A stretch of DNA of 64,000 nucleotides from NCBI GenBank assembly GCA_965195225.1, contig CBDAFL010000082.1, forward strand, positions 1 through 64,000, in the 5' to 3' direction. A program made the translations under genes and the position numbers. This document shows positions 26,379-35,889 of this stretch, one piece after another (position 1 is the stretch's first letter; each line of letters starts with the position of its first letter). This stretch comes from JAHIKV01 sp965195225. GTDB lineage: Bacteria; Planctomycetota; Planctomycetia; Pirellulales; Thermoguttaceae. The notes beneath the pieces are model-generated. The model worked only from the letters and a program-made list of their open reading frames with translations. It ran no database searches and was not told where the DNA came from.

Positions 26379-27278
26379 ATGCGACACACCCTTTTTAGGA
26401 CAAGCCCTGTCTTGCTGTTAGCACTGCTATCGGTCGGCTGCCGACTGCCGGGCCGGGAGGGGCCGGTGCCGCAGTCGTTGGCCGATTGCCGGCGGCTTTC
26501 GCAGCGGGGGGTGGCGGCACTGGAGCGAGGCCAGCAGCAGACCGCCGAAACGATGTTGGCCCAGGCGGTGACCGCCTGTCCGGTCGATGCCGAGGCCCGA
26601 CGTCACTACGCCGAGTCGCTCTGGCAGCGCGAGGCACGGCCGGAAGCAATTGCACAGATGAAAGAGGCCGTCCGGCTGTCCGAAGAAGACGCATCGCTTT
26701 GGGGCCGATTGGCGGAGATGTATTTGGCTGACGGCCGCTCGGAGCTTGCCCGAAAGAGCGCCGAACGGGCGATCGATCTCGATCCGAAATTGCCGGGGGC
26801 CTGGGCAGTCCGCGGCGGCGCTATGCGGTCCCTTGGACGCCCGCGCCAAGCGCTGACCGATTATATCCGCGCCCTGGGCCATGCCCCAAACGACCGCGAA
26901 ATTCTCTTAGCGGTTGCCGAGTTGTATCGCCAATTGGACCGGCCGCGCCGCACGCTTCAAACCCTGCAGGGACTGGCCGAAACATACTCGCCCGGCGAGG
27001 AGCCGGGCCAAGTGCTTTATCTCACTGGCCTAGCCTACGTCGCCGTGGGACGGTACGACGACGGCGCGGCGAGTCTGGCGGCCGCCGTGATGCGCGGTCA
27101 ACCGACCCCGGAGATGTATTGCCGGCTGGGAGAGACCCAATTGCTGGCCGGCCGGCCGATCGAAGCGGCCGCCGCCGCGCGACAATCGCTGGCAATGCAA
27201 CCGAACTATCGGCCCGGCGCCGAATTGCTCCAACGCATAGAAGTTGCCCGGCGGTCGCAGGGTGTCTCACGGCAGTAG
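26379..27278 (+). CDS. TPR-repeat lipoprotein
   Basis: 299 aa. The N-terminus MRHTLFRTSPVLLLALLSVG ends in the lipobox LSVGC (Cys21), so it should be lipid-anchored. The rest is about seven TPR motifs, such as ADAR/YAESLWQREARPEAIAQ-like helices and DLDPKLPGAWAVRGGAMRSL. Its stop is followed by the repeat element and then the GT39-like gene in the same direction. Probably an envelope scaffold; partner unknown. Confidence 0.85.
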   Translation: MRHTLFRTSPVLLLALLSVGCRLPGREGPVPQSLADCRRLSQRGVAALERGQQQTAETMLAQAVTACPVDAEARRHYAESLWQREARPEAIAQMKEAVRLSEEDASLWGRLAEMYLADGRSELARKSAERAIDLDPKLPGAWAVRGGAMRSLGRPRQALTDYIRALGHAPNDREILLAVAELYRQLDRPRRTLQTLQGLAETYSPGEEPGQVLYLTGLAYVAVGRYDDGAASLAAAVMRGQPTPEMYCRLGETQLLAGRPIEAAAAARQSLAMQPNYRPGAELLQRIEVARRSQGVSRQ

Positions 27279-27421
27279 AAAAGAGAAGAGGGAAGAGAGA
27301 GGAGAGAGCAAGTGCAAGGCGGTGCAGACGAAGAGTTAGAGCGGAAGTGTCCGTTCCCACGCGGAGCGTGGGGACGAGGGATTAGACCCTTCTCTCTTCC
27401 CTCTTCTCTCTTCCCTCTTCT
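27279..27421. repeat. AGAAGAGGG-type inverted micro-repeat with nested hairpin
   Basis: Left arm 27279-27308 (aaaagagaagagggaagaga) pairs with the right arm 27391-27421 (ctctcttccctcttctctct). Nested at 27353-27376 is a second hairpin, gttcccacgcggagcgtggggac. The right half supplies the first codons of the GT39-like frame. Confidence 0.75.
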
Positions 27422-29006
27422 CATCCTCAACGCCCTGGCCCTGCTGATCGCGGCGGTGTTCCTCCGCTGTCACGCGCTGGGCACTATTCCCGGCTTCAAC
27501 GGCGACGAGGCTTGGTACGGCATTCGGGCCTGGCAAATCCTGCACGGCGGCGGCCAGGGCTGGAACACGCCCACCGGCAATCCGCTGAACCCGCTGTTTG
27601 TCGGCCCGTTGGCCCTGTTGCACCTCTGGATGCCTCCTTCGATCGTGTTGCTGCGAGTGGTTGCCGTAGCGAGTGGAATGGCGGCGTTGGCGATAAACTG
27701 GCTGTTTTGCCGCTGGATATTCGACCGGTGGACGGCGGCGATATCGACCGTGTTGCTGGCCGTGCTGCCGGTCAACATTGCCTTCAGCCGCTTCGCCTGG
27801 GACGCCAGCCAGACCGTGGCCGCCACGTTGCCGGTGGTCTATTTTGCGTTGGCGGCGGTTCGGTTCCCTGAACGCTTCGGCCGCTGGATCGCGGCGTCAA
27901 TCCTCGCCCTGGCGGTTGCCGTTTGGGTGCATCCGACCAACATTTTTGTCGGCGCCGCGATTGCCGCCGCATGTGTGGCCCGGCTCTGGTCGGGGAGGGC
28001 AAAAGAGAAAACCCAAGCCTCCGGTCGAGCAGCAACCTGGGTCATGCTCGTCTTGGCCGGATTGCTGTTGGCCGCTTGGTTGTGGGTCGCCTGCGGCGAA
28101 AAAGACGCCGTGTGGGGACGCGTCGCTCGACACCGGGGCGACGTTCGCGATGCGGCAAGAGCAACGTATCTCTATCCCCGGCTGTTCACCGGCGGGACGG
28201 TCTATTGCGACGTTGCCGGCTCGCGGTCGTGGATCGACGGACGGGGTATCGACGTGGGGTTGTTCTGGGCGTGCGTACTCGGATCGGCGTGGCTGATTTG
28301 GATCAACCGCTTACGGTTTCGCACATGCGACGGCGTTCTGCTGGCAGCCTGGGCGCTCGCACTCGCGGCGTTCGTGCTTGTCACCGGCGCCAAGGCCCTG
28401 GACCCGGGACAAGAGCGGTTTGCCCTCTGCTTGATCGCGCCGACCGTGTTGCTCGTGGCGCGTGGAGGGGCGTTGGCTTGGGCCGCGGCTTCGCCAAGGT
28501 GGCGAATCGTACTGGCGGCCGCAACCCTGGCCGGATGGCCCCTGCTGGCCGATTACTACGTCCACTACTCCCGTTTTATCGAGCAAACCGGCGGCCAAGC
28601 GCACATGACCTTCCGCGCCGCGCCGGTCGAACCGAAACAGGCCGCCCTGCGATACATCCTCGACGAATCCGCTCGGACGGGAACGGGAAAAACCGACTCG
28701 GGCGAATTGTGGATCGTTTCCTCGCAAGGGTGGATCCGCTGGCCGATCCGCTACCTGGCCATCGACGAACATGGTGTTCGCGTACCGGAGCCGGCCGAGG
28801 TTCGCTCGTCGGACGAATACAGCCGGGCATTATCCGAAGGGGGGGTGTGGTTCGTCGAGTTTGCCGATACCGAGGAGTTGCGGCAGGTGGAGACGCAACT
28901 GGCCGGCCAACGCCCGACGCGTCAGGAGTTCATCGATTACGGCCGCCAGCCGGTAATCTGCGTACTCCATGCGAAAACCGGTTCCGACGACAAATTCTCG
29001 CATTGA
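27312..29006 (+). CDS. Polytopic membrane protein, GT39/PMT-like glycosyltransferase
   Basis: Up to 564 aa from GTG at 27312; the first 35 codons lie in a repeat element, so the true start may be nearer 27420. An acidic loop follows the first helix (GFNGDEAWYGIRAWQI), where GT39-like enzymes keep their catalytic Asp. About ten membrane helices follow (for example AAISTVLLAVLPVNIAF), then a soluble C-terminal domain of about 130 residues. Such enzymes move sugars from polyprenyl-phosphate donors onto lipids or proteins at the outer face of the membrane. Substrate unknown. Confidence 0.7.
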   Translation: MQGGADEELERKCPFPRGAWGRGIRPFSLPSSLFPLLILNALALLIAAVFLRCHALGTIPGFNGDEAWYGIRAWQILHGGGQGWNTPTGNPLNPLFVGPLALLHLWMPPSIVLLRVVAVASGMAALAINWLFCRWIFDRWTAAISTVLLAVLPVNIAFSRFAWDASQTVAATLPVVYFALAAVRFPERFGRWIAASILALAVAVWVHPTNIFVGAAIAAACVARLWSGRAKEKTQASGRAATWVMLVLAGLLLAAWLWVACGEKDAVWGRVARHRGDVRDAARATYLYPRLFTGGTVYCDVAGSRSWIDGRGIDVGLFWACVLGSAWLIWINRLRFRTCDGVLLAAWALALAAFVLVTGAKALDPGQERFALCLIAPTVLLVARGGALAWAAASPRWRIVLAAATLAGWPLLADYYVHYSRFIEQTGGQAHMTFRAAPVEPKQAALRYILDESARTGTGKTDSGELWIVSSQGWIRWPIRYLAIDEHGVRVPEPAEVRSSDEYSRALSEGGVWFVEFADTEELRQVETQLAGQRPTRQEFIDYGRQPVICVLHAKTGSDDKFSH

Positions 29007-29212
29007 AAACGCCCCGCCGGTCGCAGCCGACAGGCGTTTGGTCCGATGCGGAATAATTGCCCGCGAAATCGTTAGAATCGTTCGTTTTGGCGGCGGGCCG
29101 GGGTTGCATCGTTCGCGGCGGAAAAAAGTCGCCCGCCAGCCATTCCTGGGGTAAGATTTAGTGGAATATCACAGCGATCAGGATTACATCGCACTGCTAT
29201 AGGAGTCAAGGG

Positions 29213-29461
29213 ATGTCTCAGACAATGGATTCTCCATCGCTAGAGAGCCCCGTTCCGTTTTTTGATCGTCGCAATCCGGCAACCGTAGAGCGGATGCCGA
29301 ACAGCGAGCGGAGACAGTTCGGCAACACACACGACGATCTGTCGCCGGATGCCGCCGAATTGGCCCGGGCTATCGACCAGTACAAGCTACTTCATCGCCG
29401 CCGCTTCGTCACGTTCGATGAGATACTGGCGGTGGTCAAGTCGCTGGGCTACCATCGGTAA
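29213..29461 (+). CDS. Small conserved-looking protein of unknown function
   Basis: 82 aa with a good ribosome binding site (AGGAG at 29201). The N-terminal half is rich in Pro, Ser and Arg and probably disordered. The C-terminal half (AAELARAIDQYKLLHRRRFV and TFDEILAVVKSLGYH) looks like a compact two-helix unit. No family recognised. Its stop abuts the end of the convergent permease gene (29462). Confidence 0.65.
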   Translation: MSQTMDSPSLESPVPFFDRRNPATVERMPNSERRQFGNTHDDLSPDAAELARAIDQYKLLHRRRFVTFDEILAVVKSLGYHR

Positions 29462-31243
29462 TCACTCCTCGATGGTCGTCCGTCCCGTGGCCACGTCGAA
29501 CTCGCAGATCGCCGGCACCAGCATAGCCGCGGTGGTGAAGCCGTAAGCGGCCACCGTCGCCAGTAACGCCGCCAACGGAGCCGGCGGATTCATCAGATAG
29601 CTGGTGATCGCGTAGAAAGTGGCAAAAGGGCAAAGAAACGACGCCAACCCGATCGCCGTCGACGGGTTGCGGGCACCCAGCACGGCGTAAAGCCCCACGC
29701 CGCCAAACACCATGAAGGCGACGAACGGCAGCAACTGTGCGCCGAACGAGCCGGAGAAGGCTATCATGATCCTCATGCACACCGCCACGCCGACCAACAG
29801 GAAGAAAACCGTCCCCAGGCTGGTAGACACCGCCGCGCCCGAGTTGGCGTAAGTCATTCCGGCGTGCAGGCCCAACGTGGCGACGAAGACGTACATCACC
29901 GCCAGACCGCCCAACACGTACAGCAGATGCTCGAGGCTCAGCGTTCCGGTCAGCCATAGCCCCACGCACAACAGCATCGGCAGCAGCACCATCTCCTTGG
30001 TGTTGTAAAACACGCCGCCCAACTTGCCGAAGACGATCTCCTTGGGCGTCAGATCGGTTACCAACAGCAGGTCCAACGCCCGTGCGTCGCGCTCACTGGT
30101 CAGCGAGGTCACGGCCTGGGCATTGACCAGCACGAGGCTCAAAAGCATCAGCGCCGCCAGCACCGGCGGGCCTTGGGTAGTCAACTGCCCGCCGGAAAAC
30201 ATCATGTAGAGGCTTCCCGCGGCCAAGCCGAACAGCACGAGATAAGCCAACCGCACCACGAGCATTTTGCGCCCATAAGCCCAGGTCCGCATCTCCCGCC
30301 AGATAACCGGATTGTCCCATACCCGCCGCGTTGGCTGAGGGGTGAGGGACGAGGGGCGAGGGGCGAGGGAAACAGTATTCGACGCCGTGTCTTCAATCTC
30401 TCCTCTCTTTTCCCCCTTCCCTTTTCTTTCCTCCCTTGACGGGTTCCACACCCGTACCAGCGCCACCGCCAAGCCGTTGAGCAACAACGAGATGGCCACG
30501 GCAGTTACGAGGAACAGATTGACGGGCGTACCCAGCGGTCCGAGCGCCGGTTGATCGTACGCATAAGGCCGCGCGGCCTCCTGGATCGCTTGCCAGGGAC
30601 TAAATCCCGCGGCCAGCGCGCGGCAGGGCAACCCGCCGAAACGCTCTCCCAGCACCCCGGCGGCGACGATCTCGCCCAGGGCCAGCCACGCCACCAAAAC
30701 CAACACGGTCAAGGCCAGCGCCTGGAACGTCTTTTCACGCCACAGCGCCAGCAATGATCCAAGGCTGCCGCAGGCCAACACGGCGGCCAACGTGACGGCC
30801 ATTGCCCGGGCAATCTGTCCGTACGACACGCCGCCCAACAGCGCCGTCAACAAAAACACCGGCAGCGCGGCGGCCAACATCACCAACACGCTCAGCAGAC
30901 TCGCCAAGAGCTTGCCCAACACCAACTCGCTGTTGGAAAGGTTCGTCAACAGCAGCAGGACCAGGGTGCGGCGGTCCTTTTCGTGGGCAACCTCGCTGGC
31001 CGCCAGCAACGCCGAGAAAAATATCGCCAACGCCAACTGCAATGGGGCGAGTATCTGGAACAGGACCGTGCCGAATCGGGCCAGATCGCCGACGTCCTGG
31101 ACCAACTGTGTCCCGGTCAGGACCAGCCACGCCGTGCTCATCAACACCAACAGCGCCAGCGGGTACGCCGACCGGGCGACGTACAGCTTGGTCCGCCGCG
31201 GCGCAATCGCCAACTCGCGCGTGAATACCGGTCCGATCAACAC
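29462..31243 (-). CDS. ABC-2-type permease with an in-frame repeat insertion
   Basis: 593 aa from GTG at 31243, chosen because GGAGAG lies 7 bases upstream; the longer frame runs into an inverted repeat. Two halves are visible, each with about six membrane helices and a soluble start of the type FTRELAIAPRRTKLYVAR and NPVIWREMRTWAYGRKMLV. The halves are joined by a linker (about residues 270-303) that is the translation of the purine-rich repeat element at 30337-30434. No ATPase is adjacent. It is probably the membrane part of an exporter whose ATP-binding gene is elsewhere. Confidence 0.75.
   Translation of the reverse strand: MLIGPVFTRELAIAPRRTKLYVARSAYPLALLVLMSTAWLVLTGTQLVQDVGDLARFGTVLFQILAPLQLALAIFFSALLAASEVAHEKDRRTLVLLLLTNLSNSELVLGKLLASLLSVLVMLAAALPVFLLTALLGGVSYGQIARAMAVTLAAVLACGSLGSLLALWREKTFQALALTVLVLVAWLALGEIVAAGVLGERFGGLPCRALAAGFSPWQAIQEAARPYAYDQPALGPLGTPVNLFLVTAVAISLLLNGLAVALVRVWNPSREERKGKGEKRGEIEDTASNTVSLAPRPSSLTPQPTRRVWDNPVIWREMRTWAYGRKMLVVRLAYLVLFGLAAGSLYMMFSGGQLTTQGPPVLAALMLLSLVLVNAQAVTSLTSERDARALDLLLVTDLTPKEIVFGKLGGVFYNTKEMVLLPMLLCVGLWLTGTLSLEHLLYVLGGLAVMYVFVATLGLHAGMTYANSGAAVSTSLGTVFFLLVGVAVCMRIMIAFSGSFGAQLLPFVAFMVFGGVGLYAVLGARNPSTAIGLASFLCPFATFYAITSYLMNPPAPLAALLATVAAYGFTTAAMLVPAICEFDVATGRTTIEE
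30337..30434. repeat. GAGGGGC / CTTTCCTC micro-repeat inside the permease gene
   Basis: Left part 30337-30372 is gaggggc-like units; right part 30397-30434 is pyrimidine-rich (ctctcctctcttttcccc). Pairing is looser than in the other elements, but the purine-arm/pyrimidine-arm layout is the same. It is read in frame. Confidence 0.65.
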
Positions 31244-31264
31244 AGAGATTCTCTCCGCTGGAAA

Positions 31265-31347
31265 GTAGGGTGGGTCAAGCGCAGCGCGGCCCCACCACGC
31301 ATTTTCGCGGTTTTTGATGGGGCTGCGCTGCGCTTGACCCACCCTAC
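31265..31347. repeat. 30-bp inverted repeat (29/30 identical arms)
   Basis: Arms 31265-31294 (gtagggtgggtcaagcgcag and on) and 31318-31347 are reverse complements with one mismatch, enclosing 23 bases. MITE-like or REP-like; it overlaps the 5' side of the permease gene. Confidence 0.8.
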
Positions 31348-31458
31348 GCGAACCTTCCGCAACAGATACGAATTAAAGTCCAAACGCCATCTTATCAGAA
31401 TCGGCCCGCGAGCAGGAGTATCCCGAAAAACGATGCTCCATTTCACACTCCCGCTCAT

Positions 31459-31535
31459 CTCGTTTAACCCGGAGCCGTCGGCGACGGAGAGGCATCCCCC
31501 AACCCACCGTCGCCGACGGCTCCGGGTTAAACGAG
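31459..31535. repeat. Perfect 29-bp inverted repeat
   Basis: Arms 31459-31487 (ctcgtttaacccggagccgt and on) and 31507-31535 are exact reverse complements separated by 19 bases. MITE-like; no protein inside. Confidence 0.8.
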
Positions 31536-31865
31536 TCTTGCGGCGGTCGAGTTGTTGGTCATCGTCGAAAAGTAGGCCGGCAAATGTTCGTGGGTTTAAT
31601 GGGCAGGAAGATCGTGGTCGTAATCGGGAAAACACCAAGTCTCCGGTTTAACACCGGCAGTCGCGACAGAATTTCCGCGGTAGTAGCCTGGCGGGGTGTT
31701 GACTAGCGCGAAACGATTTCATAAGCTATCGGCTGTTTCGTTGGTTGATTTTTCCACACTAACACGTGGATGTAGGTCGAGTGTCGGGAGTTTTGGCTGT
31801 TGGGAATTACCTATTCTGTCTTAATCGCACCTGCCCCGTTTTCGTTCCAAAATGGAGGGGAAGTG

Positions 31866-33425
31866 ATGACTTCTATCTTTCGATTCGCATGTCGGGGCCT
31901 GGTTTATCTAACAGCGCTGGGAATGATGTTCCTTGTGATGAGCCTTGGTGTTGTCTGTTTTGCTGAAACCGACTCAACACCGGGGTTACAAACTGTTCCG
32001 AACACAAATGGGCCGGATTTTCTTGTTCACTATAACGAAACCGGAATCGAGCGGCAGCGAACGAATGGCACCTTGGTTAGCGACGATATCTTGCGCGAAT
32101 TAAGGGGCCGCCCGATAACCGATGTCTTCATCTTCAGCCACGGGTGGCTGAATGACATTGACGACGCCAAAACTCAATACAACAAATGGGTCAAGGAAAT
32201 GGCGAGTTGCGACGAGGACCTTCGAGCCATGCGTAAGGTGCGTCCCAATTTTCGCCCCCTTCTCGTCGGCTTACACTGGCCGAGCCTGCCATTTGGTAAT
32301 GAAGAGGTGAGGGCGCTTCAGGCGCAAGGCATGGCTACAAGGGAACAACAGATCCAAAGTGAATTCGACTTCTATGAGAAGCAGTTTCCGAATACTCCGC
32401 GTGCTCGCGCGGCACTGCGGAAGATTCGCATCGCTGCACAAGGTCCTCCGCCAGAAGAGTTGCCCAAAGAACTTTCTCTCGCCTTTAAGGAATTGCAGTC
32501 CGAAGCAGAACCTCGAACTGGCAGCGCGAAAGTACCTGCAGAGGAGTACGGCGAGCCATTCAATCCAGATGAACTGTACAAGGAAATCCAAGCCGAGAAT
32601 CGCGGGCCACTAGTTCAAGCGGCGGACAACCTTAGCTGGTGGCAACGCATGTTGGGTTATCTGTCGTTCTGGCGGATGAAGGAGCGGGCTTTGCTTGTTG
32701 GGGAAGCCGGCGCTCACCAGTTGTTGAGTTCAATGCAGCAAGCTACGAAGGGACGCGATGTACGGTTTCATTTGATGGGACATAGCTTCGGTTGCATCGT
32801 GGTGTCCGGGTGTGTTAAAGGACCCGACACAAGCATTTCCACGGCGAAGCCAGTGGATTCGTTGTGCCTTGTGCAGGGAGCTTTATCGCTCTGGTCGTAC
32901 TGTGGAGATATCAAGGCCGAAGTTACTGGCAACAAAGATCGTCGCCGCGGACCACCTGGGCATTTTTACCCCATTGTCGTTCGGCGATTGGTCAAAGGGC
33001 CAATTATAACGACACAGTCGGAACACGATTATGCCGTTTGTACGATATACCGGTGGGCCGCATGGTGTGGAGGGCCGAGAGCATACGCTATTAAGAAGAG
33101 ACCGCTGCTCGAGTTTGGCGCTGTGGGTGATTTCGGACTGCGAGGACCTAGCTGCCACAGCACGGACTTACTCGTCAAAAGCCCGAATGAACCATATCAA
33201 TTCCGTATCGGCGGGATCTACAACATCGATTGCAGCCGTGTCATCTGCAATGGCGACGGAGTTTCCGGCGCGCACAGTGACATTTGTCATGAGGAAATCG
33301 CACATGCCATTTGGCAAGCGGCGACCGCTGGGCTAAAGGAGGCACCAGAACCATATCCTATTCCGGTCCCCGACAAGCGACCCCGAGATGGCCCGATTCG
33401 CAGATGGCTTAAACGGCATCGCTAA
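31866..33425 (+). CDS. Exported alpha/beta-hydrolase
   Basis: 519 aa from ATG at 31866, just after a purine-rich ribosome binding site; an upstream in-frame start at 31800 is less likely. The N-terminus has a signal or anchor helix (LVYLTALGMMFLVMSLGVV). The hydrolase fold shows the early strand VFIFSHGWLND and the nucleophile elbow MGHSFG with Ser307. A helical insert with Glu/Arg-rich stretches sits between them. The catalytic His is probably in the later SEHDYAV or HEEIAHAIW segment. Lipase or esterase class is inferred. It stands alone. Confidence 0.75.
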   Translation: MTSIFRFACRGLVYLTALGMMFLVMSLGVVCFAETDSTPGLQTVPNTNGPDFLVHYNETGIERQRTNGTLVSDDILRELRGRPITDVFIFSHGWLNDIDDAKTQYNKWVKEMASCDEDLRAMRKVRPNFRPLLVGLHWPSLPFGNEEVRALQAQGMATREQQIQSEFDFYEKQFPNTPRARAALRKIRIAAQGPPPEELPKELSLAFKELQSEAEPRTGSAKVPAEEYGEPFNPDELYKEIQAENRGPLVQAADNLSWWQRMLGYLSFWRMKERALLVGEAGAHQLLSSMQQATKGRDVRFHLMGHSFGCIVVSGCVKGPDTSISTAKPVDSLCLVQGALSLWSYCGDIKAEVTGNKDRRRGPPGHFYPIVVRRLVKGPIITTQSEHDYAVCTIYRWAAWCGGPRAYAIKKRPLLEFGAVGDFGLRGPSCHSTDLLVKSPNEPYQFRIGGIYNIDCSRVICNGDGVSGAHSDICHEEIAHAIWQAATAGLKEAPEPYPIPVPDKRPRDGPIRRWLKRHR

Positions 33426-33610
33426 CCGCAACCACTTCGATCCGACAAAGGACATGCAGTTCTTTTCTGGCGGGAGCCTTTGATTGCGTCAAGGGGCGAC
33501 GAAGGGAATCGGAAGCCTTGGGTTGGCCGGGCGTCACGGGGGGGAACGGTGCGGTGAACCGTTTCGGCGGCGGAAGGGTTGACGCTGTTGGGGCGATTCC
33601 CGGTAGCGAT

Positions 33611-34831
33611 TCAGTTCCCCTGAGGCGGCACGTAGTCGCCGGTGCTGCCGGGACGGTAGGCTGGCGTCGTGCCGCCGGACGAAGGTGGATTGTAACGGCT
33701 GGCGTCCGGCGTCGTCCTGCTTGTCCCGCTAGGCGCGGTATAGCCTGTACTGCCAGAGCTTGGCGGGGTGTAGCTGGAAGCAGGCGGCGAGTGGCCGCCG
33801 CTGCCGGTCGTCGTCGGCGCGGCTGATGGAGACGAATAGCGGCTCCCCATCAGCGGTGCGTTGCCGCCGGACGACGAATAACGATTGCCCGGCGTGGGAT
33901 AGCGATTGTCGGTCGACGGCGTGGAATCGGTCCCCGACGGACCGGAATAGTTCGGCGTGGTGTTTTTGTAACGCGAACCGTCGCCGTAAGGGGACGTGGC
34001 GGCGGGGGTATCGTAACTGCCCGGATTCGATGCCGACGGCGCGTAAGCGCCGTCGCCGTAGCGAGAACCTGCCGGCGGGGCGTAGCTTTCTGTTCCACGG
34101 CCCGCGCCGTAGGGAGGTGGGCTGGCGGCTTTGGCCTTAGGGGCGGAGTATCGGTTCGTTCCCGGATTGTTGCCGTTGTATCCGCTTGTGCCGCCGTATG
34201 GACTCGGCTGAATGTTCTGATATGACGAAGCGGGGCGGACCGGATTATAGCTTTTCGGAGGCGTATTGGTCGGGGTGTAACTGTTGGGCGGGTTTCCCGC
34301 GGCATTGTAGGAAGATCCGGCCGGGGGCGAGTAAGCAGGAGCGGCCGAGTTTCTGGGGGTGCTTGTGCCGCCGTACGGCGAAATGGGCGGCACGGTCGGA
34401 GTGCCGTACGAACCGCCCGGACTGTAAGATTTCGGCTGCGGAGTGCCGTATGCTCTAGCGCCCGGGACACCGGCCGTGCTTGCAGTGTATGCGGGCGGCG
34501 TGGTCGTTGGGTACGGGTTCTGCGGAGAGGGGTAGACGGTGCCGGGCGTGACGTTGACCGTCGGCGTGTTCGGTGGAGTCCATGCCGGCGCGGTGGTCGC
34601 GGCGGTCGCCGCGGCGTAGCTGCCGACCGGGGCCTTGGCGCCGCTGTTAGCCGCAACCGCCGAGGGTCTGACCGGCGAGCCGACTTGGCCCGGCGTAGCT
34701 AACGGCGTGGACTGGAACGGGCTGCGCTTCCAGAAGGCCAAGTTGGGCATACCCAACTGGCTGCTGGAACAACCGGATAGTAGTGTCGCCGAAAATACGG
34801 CAATCAAACACCGCGATACGTTGATTCGCAT
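33611..34831 (-). CDS. Tyr/Pro/Ser/Gly-rich lipoprotein
   Basis: 406 aa from ATG at 34831. The signal peptide ends in the lipobox LLSGC (Cys21). Nearly all the rest is low complexity: repeated SPYGG, YSPPAGS, TPPKSYNP and NRYSSSGG-like units. There is no fold visible; it is likely a disordered, surface-anchored coat or matrix protein. The gene is isolated between the hydrolase and the tRNA. Confidence 0.7.
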   Translation of the reverse strand: MRINVSRCLIAVFSATLLSGCSSSQLGMPNLAFWKRSPFQSTPLATPGQVGSPVRPSAVAANSGAKAPVGSYAAATAATTAPAWTPPNTPTVNVTPGTVYPSPQNPYPTTTPPAYTASTAGVPGARAYGTPQPKSYSPGGSYGTPTVPPISPYGGTSTPRNSAAPAYSPPAGSSYNAAGNPPNSYTPTNTPPKSYNPVRPASSYQNIQPSPYGGTSGYNGNNPGTNRYSAPKAKAASPPPYGAGRGTESYAPPAGSRYGDGAYAPSASNPGSYDTPAATSPYGDGSRYKNTTPNYSGPSGTDSTPSTDNRYPTPGNRYSSSGGNAPLMGSRYSSPSAAPTTTGSGGHSPPASSYTPPSSGSTGYTAPSGTSRTTPDASRYNPPSSGGTTPAYRPGSTGDYVPPQGN

Positions 34832-35352
34832 GGCTTCCGTGTCCTTCGCAATGAACGGAAATTCGAGCACCGTTACTTATTAGAATCGAACCACGGCGCC
34901 CGTTTGATTATTCCTTTTTCGTGAACTGTGCCGGCAATGCGGAAAATTCCACCGTCCGACGGAGATGAGGATATCGACTCGCCTCAATCCAGAGGAGAGT
35001 ACACTCGGGCGGATTATATATAGCAACGCAGGTGGGTCAATGTCAGTATTGCCGGAATGTTGGCAGCGTGGGCAGGATAGGGTGACCTGGGGGTTCTGTG
35101 TTAAGTCGTTATTTGGTCGGCGGCAGCATGCGGAGTCGCCGCTGGAAGCGGGCCTTATCGCGGTCGAACAATTCCGGGTTTTTTTGTGGCCCGGCAATAG
35201 AGCGATTGAGTATCCTTCAGACGGCTTGCCTTCTCGGGAAGCTTACCTAATAACATGTAGGAGTCTACGAATCGAGGCCGTCAAATCCTCCAATGGGGTG
35301 TTGGCTGTGACCGATGGGGAAAGATCGGCTATAATTGCATCGTTTGTGAGTT
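34832..35352. other. Gene-free stretch before tRNA-Arg
   Basis: 521 bases. One open frame runs through here into the tRNA and is therefore spurious. Nothing else recognised. Confidence 0.5.
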
Positions 35353-35425
35353 GCGCCCGTAGCTCAATGGATAGAGCAGCGGACTTCTAATCCGCAGGTT
35401 GCAGGTTCGAGTCCTGCCGGGCGTG
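35353..35425 (+). tRNA. tRNA-Arg (anticodon UCU)
   Basis: 73 bases folding as a cloverleaf: acceptor gcgcccg with cgggcgt (first pair G-U), D arm gctc/gagc, anticodon arm gcgga-cttctaa-tccgc with anticodon TCT, T arm gcagg-ttcgagt-cctgc, discriminator G. The CCA end is not encoded. RHS remnants start about 200 bases downstream. Confidence 0.95.
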
Positions 35426-35889
35426 CTTTCGTATTCGGTCGCACCTGTTCGCCTAAGTTGGCAACGTGTCGATTGTTACGGAAAGAGCCTTTTCCTTCTT
35501 GCATTGTCGCGTTGTCGCACACCGTCGCATCGACCGGCACTCTTTCGCGCCCCAACTGCTGCACTTTGTGCTGCGCCCCCTCGTTCGTGGCGATGGGCGA
35601 AACGTCCATTGTTCCGGTAGCTCGCAGAACTTCCGGCTCGTCGGATAGCATGTTCGGGAAGCGGGCCACGGTGACGGCGTCCTGGAACGACTCGACGGTC
35701 GTGCCGTTGGTCCGCTGCAACCGGGTGAGCCGGTCGTTTCCGTCGTAGGTGGCCGTTACGGTCTGTCCGCCGGGCGAGGAGAACTCCTTTAGCGCCCCCT
35801 CGGGATAGTCGTATTGATCGAAATCGTGGAACTTCCAGATGTGTCCGCTGGGATAGGTCAGCGTGAAGACGTGGTTTTCTTCGTTGTGA

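Larger units (their letters stand above)
31244..31865. other. Gene-free region with two long inverted repeats
   Basis: 622 bases holding the inverted repeats at 31265-31347 and 31459-31535. The short frames here are translations of the repeats. No other feature seen. Confidence 0.6.

Noticed and set aside
34965..35390. 141-codon plus-strand frame ending in the tRNA
   Set aside because: The end is the translation of the tRNA-Arg gene, and there is no start signal or family.
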